Below, piece after piece: positions 13,842 through 24,879 of a stretch of 64,000 nt of DNA. The stretch covers positions 6,768,001-6,832,000 of the forward strand of contig JAIUCV010000004.1 in assembly GCA_026724425.1 (NCBI GenBank), in the 5' to 3' direction. The notes beneath the pieces were generated by a model, which saw nothing but the letters and a program-made list of their open reading frames with translations, was not told the origin of the DNA and did no database searches. The position numbers were made by a program, and so were the translations under genes. Within the stretch, counting starts at the first letter, position 1. Each line of letters opens with the position of its first letter. The DNA comes from Erythrophleum ivorense (Eukaryota > Streptophyta > Magnoliopsida > Fabales > Fabaceae).

Positions 13842-15512
13842 GTTAGATGGAGGATCCAACAAAGGTGAAGGATATTCTACAACCAAAAAAGGCAAAAGGA
13901 AGTTTGTGTGGCATTTTGAGCCAATTCAGATATTATTAGCTATTGTGCAGTCATCGCTTTCACAATTATCTCCACATGCAGGGACCTCTCTTGGATCTTA
14001 CATCATCTTCTTTTCCATCCATACATTCAAACACTACCTAACTCCTTAACTTTTATTGGTTCAGAGGGACCTTCCACACATATTCTGCACACAAATGAGG
14101 TTTGGTCATCTTCTCATCCCATTAGATATGAGCCAAGAGTGAGATTGAGTGATAGATAATTGGTTATTAGATCTCATGGTGTTAAGAAGTAAGAATCCTT
14201 TAAACACATTGCCTTTTTTTTGTATTATAATTGTTACTTTATTCATACTTTTGCTGCATAACTCTCTTTATTTTGCAAGGTCTATATACATGTTCCATTA
14301 GTCACCATATTGTCTCAGATCATCTATAGCAAGTTTGAGCATGGGTGGTTAGCATTTACTAAAGTCTTTGATATTGTGAAGAACTTATGGTTTGCAAAGT
14401 TTAAGGTGAGCTAATTCTACTACTCTTCAGGTGCTATAATAAACATAGTTAATGTGTTGCTATTATTCTTTAGTAATGCAAAAAATGTGTGCTTGGGATC
14501 CATGTACTGAGTAGTGAATTTGCCAGATATAGAGGATGAAATGTAACACTATCATGCTTACATCCTTTAGAGACAGTTGCATTAAAAAAATCAAAGGCAA
14601 CTGGTTATTTGTAACAGCCTGAGATGAGCTAGATGAGTATTAGTAAAGTAATGAGCTTAAGGCCAAGTCTACATGTAATAACACAAATAGGGTTACAAAT
14701 ACTAAAGGATACCCATATAGAGGTGGGCATATGCCATTCTCAGAGCATAAAAGAAGGAAGATAAACTTTCTTTGAATGTGTTAGTTTTATTGGATTTTAT
14801 ATTATTTTAGTTAATTATTTAATTCCAATGTATTTCACTTAAGTGTTGTAGGAAGTGGAGTTAAGTAGAGAGGTTTAAATCCCTGAGATATTCAAGAAGA
14901 TCTAACACAATGAGAAAAAAGGAGGTTAGATTGGTAAAAAGCCTCCGACACTTAGATAAATCACTTAGCTAGTTTATAAATAAGATTGTTACTATATGAT
15001 GAATATATAGCTAATTTGTTTTTGTATTTAATATTTTTCTATTCTTGGCTGTTATAGAGCCAATATAAGCAGATGAAGTAGACTTAAGAGTCAGGATCGG
15101 ATGACATAGATTCTTCCATATGGCTCAAGGTTATCGATAAAAAGAACAAAAGAAGTCGTGTATATGGGTTTAGGTCAAAGACTGGTCTCTTTAGTTTTGA
15201 TGACACACAACACTTTGGATATAGCTTTGGTGAGCTTTTCATAGATATGAATATACTTAAAGGCCCTATTAAGAAGAAATTAAAAAGAAAAGTTCTCAAA
15301 ACAAGCCCAAATTTATATGGCAAGTCTTGCCAAGATGCATAAAGCCCATAAGGACAAAATGGAAGCTTTCATGAAATAGATTATGTCTTATATAAGTATA
15401 GGCATTAAGAGAGGTGACATTTCCCAACCTTAACCCACTAATGATGACGGTGATGATGATGATGATGATGGTGAAAATGATAATTATGGGGATAAGGATA
15501 ATGAAGAGTGAT
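13842..15512 (+). pseudogene. CACTA second gene, TNP1/Transposase_24-like remnant
   Basis: Downstream of the transposase, plus-strand exons show the pattern of the second CACTA product. There is a basic, low-complexity start (13842-13920), a segment with NTNRVTNTKGYPYRGG near 14680-14730 resembling the Transposase_24 signature, and a segment with SIWLKVIDKKNKRSRVYGF near 15110-15170. A GAT-repeat-encoded acidic tail lies near 15440-15510. GT-AG-like junctions (for example near 14405 and 15055) suggest the original had introns. In En/Spm-type elements this protein binds subterminal repeats. Stops occur in most segments. The assignment rests on position and weak motif resemblance. Confidence 0.55.
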
Positions 15513-15724
15513 TTTAGGACTATTATGTATATGACATTATTGTGGATTTATAACTTTATGATTTTGAGCACATATTTGTCTTAGCTTTAATATACTTTAT
15601 AATATTTTTAACACATAATTACGAAATTTTTCCTTTGTTATTATTATGACTTTGTTATTAGTTAGCTGAATTTGGATATTGTGAGTCTTGACTATTTAAA
15701 CAAATGCAATACTAATAACAAAAA

Positions 15725-16390
15725 TTTGCAATCTTCTCACAAATTTTTTTTGTGAGAAAGATAAAAATACGAATTTTTGTTAACTTTCTTATGTTATTAT
15801 ACTGTGAGAAAACTAACTCTCATAGCAAACTTTCATGAGAAATTTGGAAAAATTGGCCAACATTCTTAAATCAATCCATTATTCTTACCAAAAAATTCCA
15901 CAACAAGCCAAAAAAAATTAATTTTATGTTTCTTCACAAAATTTTACTATGAGAAATATGCAAGTTGATTCCCATAGTATATGATGTGAGAAATCATTAA
16001 AAAAAAATTTATAGTTTCTCATAGACTTATACTGTAAGAACCAAGGCGAGAATTTCTCATGGTAAAAGTCTGTGAGAAACGACTCTCACAATAAAATTAG
16101 CATGGTCCATTACCATGACAGTCTCAAAACTCTTCTCACAGAATTTTCTAGGAGGAAAATATATGAGAAAATCACAAAAATTTTACAACTTTTGAACAAC
16201 TTGTTCTCACAGTTTTTTTCTTATGAAAAAATTTTGCGAAAAGATTTTTTTACTGAAACTTTCCATGAGAATTTTAAATTCTTATGACTTTTTTTCACGA
16301 CTCAAAATATGTGAGAATTTCAATAATAATAACTTTTCTCATGGAATTTTTTGGGTGTTTCTCATGAAAAAAATTCTGCAAGAAAACACT
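15725..16390. repeat. Right CACTA subterminal repeat region
   Basis: The same TTCTCA/TGAGAA motif family as on the left recurs in both orientations up to the right terminus, for example TTCTCATAGACTTATACTG near 16015 and GAGAATTTCTCATGG near 16049. The two regions are comparable in density, which supports an intact element pair of ends. Confidence 0.85.
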
Positions 16391-16405
16391 TATTTTCTTG
16401 TAGTG
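16391..16405 (-). repeat. Right CACTA terminal inverted repeat
   Basis: Reverse complement CACTACAAGAAAATA; followed outside by target copy ATT (16406-16408). Confidence 0.93.
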
Positions 16406-17263
16406 ATTAATGCACTATTAAGTTTGTAAAAAAAATTAAAAAAAAAAAGAGTAAATAGAAATTGATAATATGAGACTAATGAACATGTAGTTTGTATCGC
16501 GTAGAATCTATAGATTGCAGCACATATAGATATTGAAAAGTTAAAGTTGTGAGTTATATTCTATTGCAAACTGATATTAGACATATCCTTGAGCAAGAGT
16601 ATCTTGAGTACAAGAGACAGAGAAAGTTAATGCATGAGTTAGAGGTATAATAGTTAAAGAAATGTAGTAGGTCCATGGTATCTAATTCCAATATGTAAAT
16701 GTACGTTGAACTATGAAATTTAAAGGAAAAAAATTAGTAACTTAGCATGAGATATTAATAGGTTAGTTTAATTGAGTAGATACGAGAAAAAAAAATACCC
16801 AAAACAACTGGTTTTTTTAACCAATAAATTGATTCCTCTAATCCCAACCAAGCATGTCAATCAAAGAATTAAAATACATATTTCATGTATTTGGCTGAGC
16901 GGTGCCTTTCACATGGCTGTGTTTGGTCCATCACAAAATAATAATATTTTAATGGCAAATTAAATTATCATGGGCATCGTAGTCTTGGGACTCATGTTTC
17001 TAAAGAAAGCCCAGTTATGACAAAATGCAAAATAATCCCACTTCCCAAGAGCAATACAGTGAGTTCAAAAGTTTTATTTATAGAATGGCATAGTTTCATT
17101 GACCCATAAATTGGTTTAAGAATATTCTTTATATACAACAAAAAGAAAGCTTTATACAATACATTCAAAATCGACCAAAAAACAATAATTAAGAAAAACC
17201 TATTTTAAGTGGCGAAAAAAGATAAATAATTTTTTTAGAGTCTCATTTTCTTTTCTCATATTA

Positions 17264-17558
17264 CTCCCTCCGGTCCTGTTTATTAGAAACAAAAAACTGT
17301 TTCACTGGTATTAAGAAAAACAGTTAATATTAGTTTAACTCATTAATTAGGTTTAAATTTGATAATTTTTTCCTATTTTAACCATCTTTATTTTACATGG
17401 AAAAACGTTATGCATTGTTAAGTGTATTAGATATAACAATAAATGAAGGATAAAAAAGAAATTTATTATTTAGTGAAATAAAAAAATATACCATGTTTCT
17501 TATATTTTGGAACTAAAAAAATCTCTTCAAATTTTCTTATAAACAGGACCGGAGGGAG
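17264..17558. mobile_element. Stowaway-like MITE (Tc1/mariner type)
   Basis: The 295-bp element has inverted ends CTCCCTCCGGTCCTGTTTAT and its complement, and is flanked by TA on both sides (17262-17263, 17559-17560). CTCCCTCC ends with TA duplication are the Stowaway hallmark. The paralogous sites in block B (about 29496-29506) and downstream of the ZIP gene (about 41845-41855) are uninterrupted, each with one TA-containing site. The insertion therefore postdates the duplication. Confidence 0.92.
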
Positions 17559-18131
17559 TATTAAATATCTTGCTACAGAAGGACTTAGGTATTTCAAACA
17601 CTTGATTTTACTTTTAGCTACTGCTTGTCCTGTTTATCTTTTCACAAAATTAATGCTGCGAAACAATTAACAACTTAACGTAAATCACTTATTAAAACTA
17701 CACTGTTCTTTTTTTCCCCCCTTATATTCTTAAAAATGATTGTTCTTTATAAATTTTAAGTAGTAAGAGGGAACTGTGCCATCATTCTTTCGATGTCAAT
17801 CTACAACTTTTGTTTTCTTGAAAGTTTCTATTCAAATTCAATGGAATGACAAAGAATTCTATAGTGGTTCTAGTGCCAATTAATTCAATAACAAATTTGA
17901 TGTAAATATACAAGGATATGAGTTATAAAGATAATTAAAATTTCACTTCACTTTTGCTTTCTTTTATTTTCCTCAATCTAAATATATGGCAAACAAGAAA
18001 GTTGTTTCTTACTTATTTACCCTTGTATTTAATAGGAAGACTTAACAAAAAGGGAAAAAAAGAAGAAGGAACATTCCAATCGATTTAACTAACACTGTCA
18101 CACAATCTTAAAATATACAAATAATTTGGCC

Positions 18132-18200
18132 TCAAGCCCATTTGGCTAGAAGAGACATTAAACCAGCACCTAAAAGTAGAGAAATATTTGCTCCTACTTG
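18132..18200 (-). pseudogene. ZIP transporter exon 3 fragment, copy A
   Basis: On the minus strand the sequence encodes QVGANISLLLGAGLMSLLAK followed by WA and a TGA stop, nearly identical to the last 23 codons of the intact ZIP protein. Homology stops abruptly at 18202 and no other ZIP exon is nearby, so this is a truncated duplicate and not a gene. Confidence 0.88.
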
Positions 18201-18202
18201 AA

Positions 18203-19877
18203 GAATCCTTCAAAGTACTTGGCAGCAATTTGCATTTATACTTTACAAATAATCAAATCATATCCATTTGCACAACAAAGTTTTGTAGATGATAAATAGG
18301 GTCAATCTTTCCATCATATAGTTTTATTGAAATTGGTCTATACCTAATCAAAGGCTGTGCTCTCTAGACATTATCTGTGAATAAGGAATTGTTGAATCCT
18401 AGGAAACATCTCCAAAAATAGTCAACATTCAATTAATGTATTCCTACTCCTTTGATGTCAAAAAGCTTATGTCTTTATGTTTCTCTCTTTGTGCTTGTTG
18501 CTCCTATCTCATCCTTCTAAGTTTACATAGAACTTCATTATCTTTTTTAGTACATTCTTTTACTTCACTAATTACTTAAGGATCATTACCTCATTGAGGG
18601 TTTCTAATCATGGTGTCCTTAAGATGAGCTTTACCTTGTCGTGAGTTTCTAGTTCAACTAACCTTATGACGTGTCTTACCTCAACAAGGGTTTAGTAATC
18701 TTTGATTTGGACCTTTAAGCATTCTCTCAAGCTTCTTTAGGGTTCCATCTCTCATGGGAGGCTTTATGCCCTCTCTTATGGGAGTAATTATGTGCACAGT
18801 CACCTTTCTCTTAGGGCTTATAGTTGGTGCTGTCCTTTTTAAAAGGAATGTAATCTTTGTCAGAAAGCACTTTGTATACCTTTCTCTTTCCCTTAGCTCA
18901 AGGGTTATTGGCTTAAGAGTGTTAGTTTGTTGCATGGGTAGTGTCATCATTATGAGTTGCACAATCTTTTCAAATCTATGTGACCTCGTTTTAAGCAGAT
19001 TGTACTTACATGACTACTAATATTTTTTGCATTGCTTTCATTTATTGTTGTTGCTTGTATAGTTTACAAAGTAGTCTAGGATTTTTTGCTTACAAGTTAG
19101 TGGAGGTACCTACCATTGTTTTAAATTGTGGTCTACATCATGTGATGCGGCCACAATATTGCTATTGTGGCATGGGCTACATTTGCATCAATCAACCTTA
19201 ACACCTACAATCCTTCCTATACTACCCGCATCACTCACAACTACAATGTAACCACAATCGCAATCACAATTTAAAACCATGGTACCTACCATATTAAAAC
19301 TAAAGGTGTTACTCATCATCGCTATGTTGAAGGTGTTACCCAACAATAGCTTGGCAATGTTACATTTTCTTGTAAGGTCAATGATGTGATCAGTCTATGC
19401 CAGAGCAATGACATTGCCTACTAGTCCCATTCTAGTTAACATTGATAAATTTACTTAACCTTAAGTGTTTGGATGATTTTGGACATTGTGGTTGTCATTC
19501 TAACTATGTTATGATAAAAAGATAGCTTAACGATGGTCCTTAGTATGTATTTCACTTGGAACCCTATTGTTCTAGTAATTATTTTAGTTATTGAAGCAAT
19601 TTTTCCTTGTTTGTGCCATGGATCTTAAAGAACCAATAAATTTAGGTTTGGGTTCCAACCTTAACTAGCATGCCAAATGTTAGTATTTAAGGTAATAACT
19701 AGAAAGAAGGAGGGAGTTTAATCTAATCAAATTGTATTATAGATCTTAAAATGAGTATGGTTTACAAGTTCTAATTGCCTCTATTAACTAAGAGGAGAAG
19801 AGAGTGGCCTAGAGCCACCAATATGCTGTGATAATTCTAGTAAGGCAATGAATTCTTGGGGTTTTGCCTATAAAGCT
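18203..19877. other. Block-A-specific 1.7-kb insert of unknown origin
   Basis: In block B the ZIP fragment runs almost directly into TTAGGTCTTATTTTCCC; in block A these are separated by this stretch. It contains a small hAT-like MITE (19114-19281), but I recognise no transposase, retroviral domain or LTR boundary in the rest. Open frames on both strands near 18681-19020 overlap each other and lack known motifs. Confidence 0.45.
19114..19281. mobile_element. 168-bp hAT-like MITE with perfect 8-bp target duplication
   Basis: The ends are CATTGTTTTAAATTGTG and, reverse-complemented, CATGGTTTTAAATTGTG (one mismatch). Both flanks carry GTACCTAC (19106-19113, 19282-19289), an exact 8-bp duplication as made by hAT transposases. 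The interior is rich in short GTGG/CCAC inverted motifs and has no coding capacity. Confidence 0.88.
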
Positions 19878-20055
19878 CTTTTTATGTCATCTTTTCTAAA
19901 ATAGGTCTTATTTTCCCTTTATAGTTAAAGATCTATACCATCTATTGTTAGACTTCTTAGAGTTAATGAGATTACCTTAGTTATGTGGACCTTAGTAATG
20001 TGTTGTAGATCACTTTAGGCCTATGAGAATATTAGACTTATAAGATTCATATAAC

Positions 20056-20084
20056 AATATATATATATATATATATGTATATAT
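20056..20084. repeat. (AT)n microsatellite
   Basis: About ten AT repeats followed by a GT-interrupted tail. The paralogous site in block B (about 33786-33799) has a shorter run. Confidence 0.9.
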
Positions 20085-20457
20085 TAATTGTTCATTCTTA
20101 TTTTTTGTCAATGCCTTTTGAATTAGTGGACATGTGAAGAAACTTCCTTTTTTATTTTAATTATTATGTTCTCCATAAAATAGAAAATTACATTAAAATG
20201 AAATAACATTGATGGGCATGGTATACAAAGAGTGTTCACCACAAAACTTAAGTTGCATCAAATAGCAAACAATATGAGTTAATTTTATTTTCTTATCTAT
20301 TTTCATTCTTTTTGTTGGTATAAATTGCATATTCAAAATATTAATATGATGCATGATTGACTACATCAATAAAACTTAATGGCATACTGACATAAGTTTA
20401 ACATTAAAAAATTTTATAATATAAGAATTAAATTATAAATTTTTAAAGCATAGAGAT

Positions 20458-22931
20458 TGTCACAACCTAAACTTTGAGTCATGACTGACACCTAGACCAA
20501 ACCAAGTATGATTGGCCCAGTCTAGTAACCCTAACAACTTGTTCAATGCTCAAACTTTTATATAAGTATACCTACAATGATTAAAGGTTGCTGAAAATTC
20601 GGCAGCACCTCCCCTAAAAATTAGACATCCCAACCCTGCAAATTCAACACAGCCCAATACATTTCATTTCAAAAATTTACTAGTATCTTATATCTTTGAA
20701 TTCTTGCCACAATACGGTATAGTACATAAGTTTTTCAAAATATAATCAAATGCCAATACAATGGTCATTATATGATCTATAGAGAAGTATAACATCCTTA
20801 AGACTCAAAAAAAACTATAGCACTAGTAGCCAATATGTCTTGGAGTTCATACACAACTCAACTGACCAAAATATCCTACCATCTGTGTCTGGGTGGCACG
20901 CAGATCCCAGAGCACCTTAATCTACTTTATGTTGATCTGAAATATGACAAAGGAAAGGGGTAAGCCTACCACTGGTTTAGTGAATGCATAGATAATAAAA
21001 CAAGTAAAAAGGGAAACAAATAGGTTTAGAGTTTCTCACAATAAAGTACTTTGACAAATAAAAGAAGTTATATTACCTTTAATTGTTGTGTATATATAAA
21101 TAACAATTTAATTACATTGCAGGCTATCAACAAAAGTACAATTTAAAATTAAAAAAAATAAGATGTAATGGGTATCACGTGTGAGAATTATAATCAACCC
21201 TGAGTGCCGCCACACAGAATTCAATACTACTATTAATGTCACTGCACAGTATCATAATATCACCACTATCACCGAGTGTCATCACACGGTATGCATATCA
21301 CGATATATCCAGTATAATTATCACTGAGTGCCGCCACATAGTGATTATTTATTATTCTAACTAGGTACATTGAGGTCGTTACTCCCACTAACGGCTATGG
21401 GGTTTTAATCAGATTTTCATCCATAATTTTGGAATGAAATCATTTATATAAATTAAATATTGACAAGTAGGTAAATAAGTAAGTAAAGTTTAAATCAAAT
21501 AAAAGAAAATAATTTAGATATATAAAAAAATAATGAATTAACGAATCTACATAATAAAATTATAAATAAAAGTCATTCATCACCTCCCCAACATAAAAAC
21601 CATTTATATATATACACACACATATATATACTTTCACACATATAATTTAATCCACATAAAGTTTTAAAAATAAATAAATAAATAAGATTTGTTTCCCCAA
21701 CAATGCAAATAAGGCAAGTCACAAAATAAGAAGTTGAAGCTAACAATATATAAATATAAAGTAAAAGAGATTACTATTTTGCTATCTATACACTCACCTG
21801 TGGAGGCCAATAGTAGAGGTCCCAATTTTTTAGAATTTGAAGGGATTTCCAATTTGAAAGAGTAGCTTCACTATCACCTATAATTATATTGCACATAAGA
21901 ACATTACCTTAAATTACTCCATCAGCTTCTAATTTGTTCAATATAATTAATTTCACCCTTTAATACCTAAACCTATAATTATAGTTTAAATTTTATAATG
22001 TCTTAAAATCCCTAGATTTTGGATTTCACAAATTAATTGCCACAATCCAATTTAAGCTTCTAAAATTTAATTTGAGTTTAAAATATATCTTAAGGAGCTT
22101 AAATGAACATGTTATAAGTATTAATTCATACCTTAGAGGATTAAATCAAAAAGCCTCAATTTGAGAAGCTTCCTACGGCCAAAATGAGGAAGCAATTAGC
22201 AACTAAGGATTTGGATTCCCATTGGCATAAAAATGGAGCAAGAATGAAAGTTAAAATCAAGGAAAAGTAACCCCAAGCACAAGAGGAAAGGAAGAGCAAA
22301 AATGAAGCAACAAGCAAAAAGAAAGAAGAAGGAAATGGAGATGGAGCTTACTACCTAAGAATCCCTCCTCACGTGACAGCCACAGTCTTCCAACGTTGGT
22401 CACTGGAGCAAGAAGGTGGGAGGGGCATTGTAGCATGAGGCACGGCTGGTGAGTGATGAGAAAATGAAAGAAAAAATGAGAGAGAGGGAGGAAACGAAGA
22501 AGCTTGGCAGAACGGTGCAAAAGCTTCGAAGAAAGAGAAGAAAATGGGGGTGGGAGACGTGTTGCAGTAATAAAGAATAAAAAAGAAGGAAAGGAAAAAC
22601 ATATTTTAAGGGAAAAAGCAAAAATTATGAAAGGTGCCCAGAGTTTTCTAATGGAATTTATATAGGACTCATAGAAAAGTTATTCTTACATAACTAAAAA
22701 TAAAAATAAGGACCCCATAATTATTTAGAATTTTCGTATTTACCTATTTTAAAATTGTGGGACATAGAAATGTTCCAATGGGTATAAAATAGATTTCAAA
22801 ATGGCTCTTTAAGATCATTTTAAAGCTTTATAATTATCTTAAGATTACCTAAATATTATATTTATCTTAAAAATAAATTTTTGTCTAATTTAATTATTTA
22901 TTTTATTATTATTTTAATTTGGGTTATTACA
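20458..22931 (-). mobile_element. 2.5-kb solo LTR (Ty3/gypsy-like) with GAGAT target duplication
   Basis: The element begins TGTCACAACC and ends GGGTTATTACA, flanked by GAGAT on both sides (20453-20457, 22932-22936). Read on the minus strand it starts TGTAATAACCC and carries a TATATAA box (22658-22664) followed by a pyrimidine-rich leader, so transcription would have run right to left. A (T/C)ACTGAGTGCCGCCAC-like motif recurs inside (about 21195-21340). There is no internal domain, primer-binding site or polypurine tract, hence a solo LTR. The long LTR and sequence style resemble Tekay/Del-type chromoviruses; that lineage is an inference. Block B has the empty site with one GAGAT (about 34160-34164). 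Confidence 0.88.
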
Positions 22932-24560
22932 GAGATCAAATTAAAATTTGAGTGAAACTATAAAGATCAAAAGAATAATTTAAACCAAAAAAATAATAAA
23001 GATAAACATGAGTCATAAGTCATTATTCGTAAGAAAAAAAGAAAAGAAAAGGCAAGTGAAGCCAGCAAGTAATGACTTGTTGACTTTATACGTTGACTTG
23101 ACTGAGGGTAGCATTCACTTAGATCAAAGATTTCTCAAAATTTTCTATACCAATCAACTCATATTTTTTTGGAAATGTATTGCCTAATGCTCAAAGAGGA
23201 ATAACATGTCATGTTACTCTTCTTAAAGTAGATATGGATTGCTTAGATTTCAAATCCATTTTTTTAAATTTTTTTTCATTCTAGATCTAATGTAAATCAT
23301 CTAGGTTTAGATTATCTTCATCTTGCATTTTGCTTTTTTCAAAGAAAAATAAGGATTTGAAATTTTGACCATTCAAATCAAATTTAGACAACCCAAATCT
23401 ATTTCAAAAGGATTAGAACTTCCATTTCAATACGTGTATACATCAAATTTTTTATCCCTACACTGATTATGGGCATTTCAATTACATAAAAATATCTAGA
23501 TAAAAAAAGTGCATATGTCAGTTTTTGTCATTGATTAGTCTTCCAAGAAAGAAGATGCAATAAAATCATGAAGATTTCTTCTTGCGACCCAACAAAAAGA
23601 AAATTTGCTCATTTTTAGAACATTTCCCTCTACATGCACATGATGTTATCCCTTACTTAGTACATTTCACTAATGATAGCTAACAAAATGAGTTCATGTG
23701 TTTGTCTATGTACTAGCTTTCATTAATCTTGTGAGATCTCATCTTATGCTTATATTTTACTTAAAAACATGTTTTCTAATTTGTGCCAAGCATCAAAACC
23801 AGAAAAAAAAAAAATGAACCCCATCATACGAAAATGGTTGCTTCATTCATATTCATATAGGCTTCTTCCAATCATCTTTGTAATTTTGGCAACAAAGAAG
23901 TCATCTTTGTAATTGAAAGTAATTTATTTAAATTTTATTAAATTTCCTTTTCCTCTTTTCTAATTGATGAGAAAAAAGTTATGGGGTGAATTAAGATTTT
24001 GCATTTTATAAGGTCTAGGACCTTTGTCTTTGTCATCTTTATCTTATTGATAAAACTTTAAAGCTGCAAAAATGAAACACTTTTAATATGGGAAACATTT
24101 AAGCTTGGAGATGGCCATATTTTGCCACGTCCCTTATTGCTTCATCAACCAATTGTCACCAATAAGGAGAACCTATATAAGAGTGATGCTAAAGAAATTT
24201 TCCTCAAGTGGCCCCAGAAAGATTCTTTACACCCTAAGTAAGTACATATTATATGCTAATTGCATATATACACTTGAGAAATTCTTAGCAAAAAGTGTAT
24301 TTAAGAATTGCTCCTTTTAGGCATGCAATCTAATGTAATAGTTGCAAATAGTTCCTTTTGATCCAACAAAAAGTAACCAATTCCCTTAAACTAAATGAAT
24401 GTACATTTTCACATTACAAGTTCTTAAGCAGGGCAATATTTATATCATCTAAAGATCTAAAGGATTAAAATGAGGCCTTTATGACCCTTTGTGACTTTAC
24501 ATTATAACTTAAGTACTTGATATAGATGTTGCCCTACCAAGAACTTTCAATATTAAAATA

Positions 24561-24879
24561 TTCCATCAGTTTTGTAAAAGAATGATGTGGTTAAGTTAGT
24601 TATGGGTTGTTAGTTTGTCATATAATATGCTATCTATGTATTATGTATATATATATTGAAGCATTATATATAGTAATCTTATCTAATGATCACTATTTCC
24701 CTAACATAATCTTTTCTATTCTCTATTATCTCTTCTCTTTGTTCTTCATTTGCTTTTTCATCTTTACTCCAAATCAGTTGATGGTATTAAAGCACACTAC
24801 TACCATAGGGAATGCATTTGAAACAACAAGCAAGCCTAGTAATTTATCTGTAAGCTAGAGCAAATTCACACTACAAACC
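24561..24879. other. Junction between block A and the copia element
   Basis: AT-rich sequence with TATATATAT near 24643. No LTR end, primer-binding site or target duplication could be fixed, so the copia 5' LTR is missing or unrecognised. Confidence 0.4.

Larger units (their letters stand above)
6030..16405 (+). mobile_element. Full-length CACTA (En/Spm-type) transposon, 10.4 kb
   Basis: The left end reads CACTACAAGAAATTAAGG and the reverse complement of the right end reads CACTACAAGAAAATAAGT. Flanking both ends is the trinucleotide ATT (6027-6029 and 16406-16408), the 3-bp target duplication expected for CACTA. Roughly 0.7-0.9 kb of subterminal repeats sits at each end. The interior holds two plus-strand genes in the usual order: a TNP2-like transposase remnant (10250-13535) and a TNP1/Transposase_24-like remnant (13842-15512). 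Both are broken, so it is non-autonomous now, though its ends look intact enough to be recognised in trans. Confidence 0.93.
16840..18202 (-). repeat. Block A: duplicated downstream flank of a ZIP gene
   Basis: This stretch aligns with the DNA downstream of the intact ZIP gene (about 40950-42490) and with block B (29290-29564 plus 33014-33612). Shared anchors include TTGGTTTAAGAATATTC, GAAAGCTTTATACAATAC, AGTGCTGC/ATGCTGCGAAACAAT, and GAGGGAACTGTGCCATCATT. Its only coding part is the ZIP C-terminal fragment at 18132-18200. A Stowaway-like MITE interrupts it at 17264. Confidence 0.8.
19878..24560 (+). repeat. Block A continuation: promoter-like segment paralogous to 33613-35460
   Basis: After subtracting the solo LTR at 20458-22931, this aligns collinearly with block B. 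Shared anchors are TAGGTCTTATTTTCCC, GAATTAGTGGACATGTGAAG, GATGGGCATGGT, ATGAGTCATAAGTC and GAGAACCTATATAAG, then GCAATCTAATG and CAGGGCA. The TATATAA (about 24173) in a conserved context suggests that a core promoter was duplicated. No reading frame starts convincingly behind it, and the ATG seen at the matching place in block B is absent here. Confidence 0.7.

Noticed and set aside
18681..19020. Overlapping open frames on both strands, one with hydrophobic stretches
   Set aside because: No recognised motif; the hydrophobic frame overlaps an equally long antisense frame, which suggests base composition and not a membrane protein.
22257..22621. Minus-strand open frames rich in Leu, Phe and Ser
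   Set aside because: They lie in the leader region of the solo LTR, overlap each other in different frames and have no domain.
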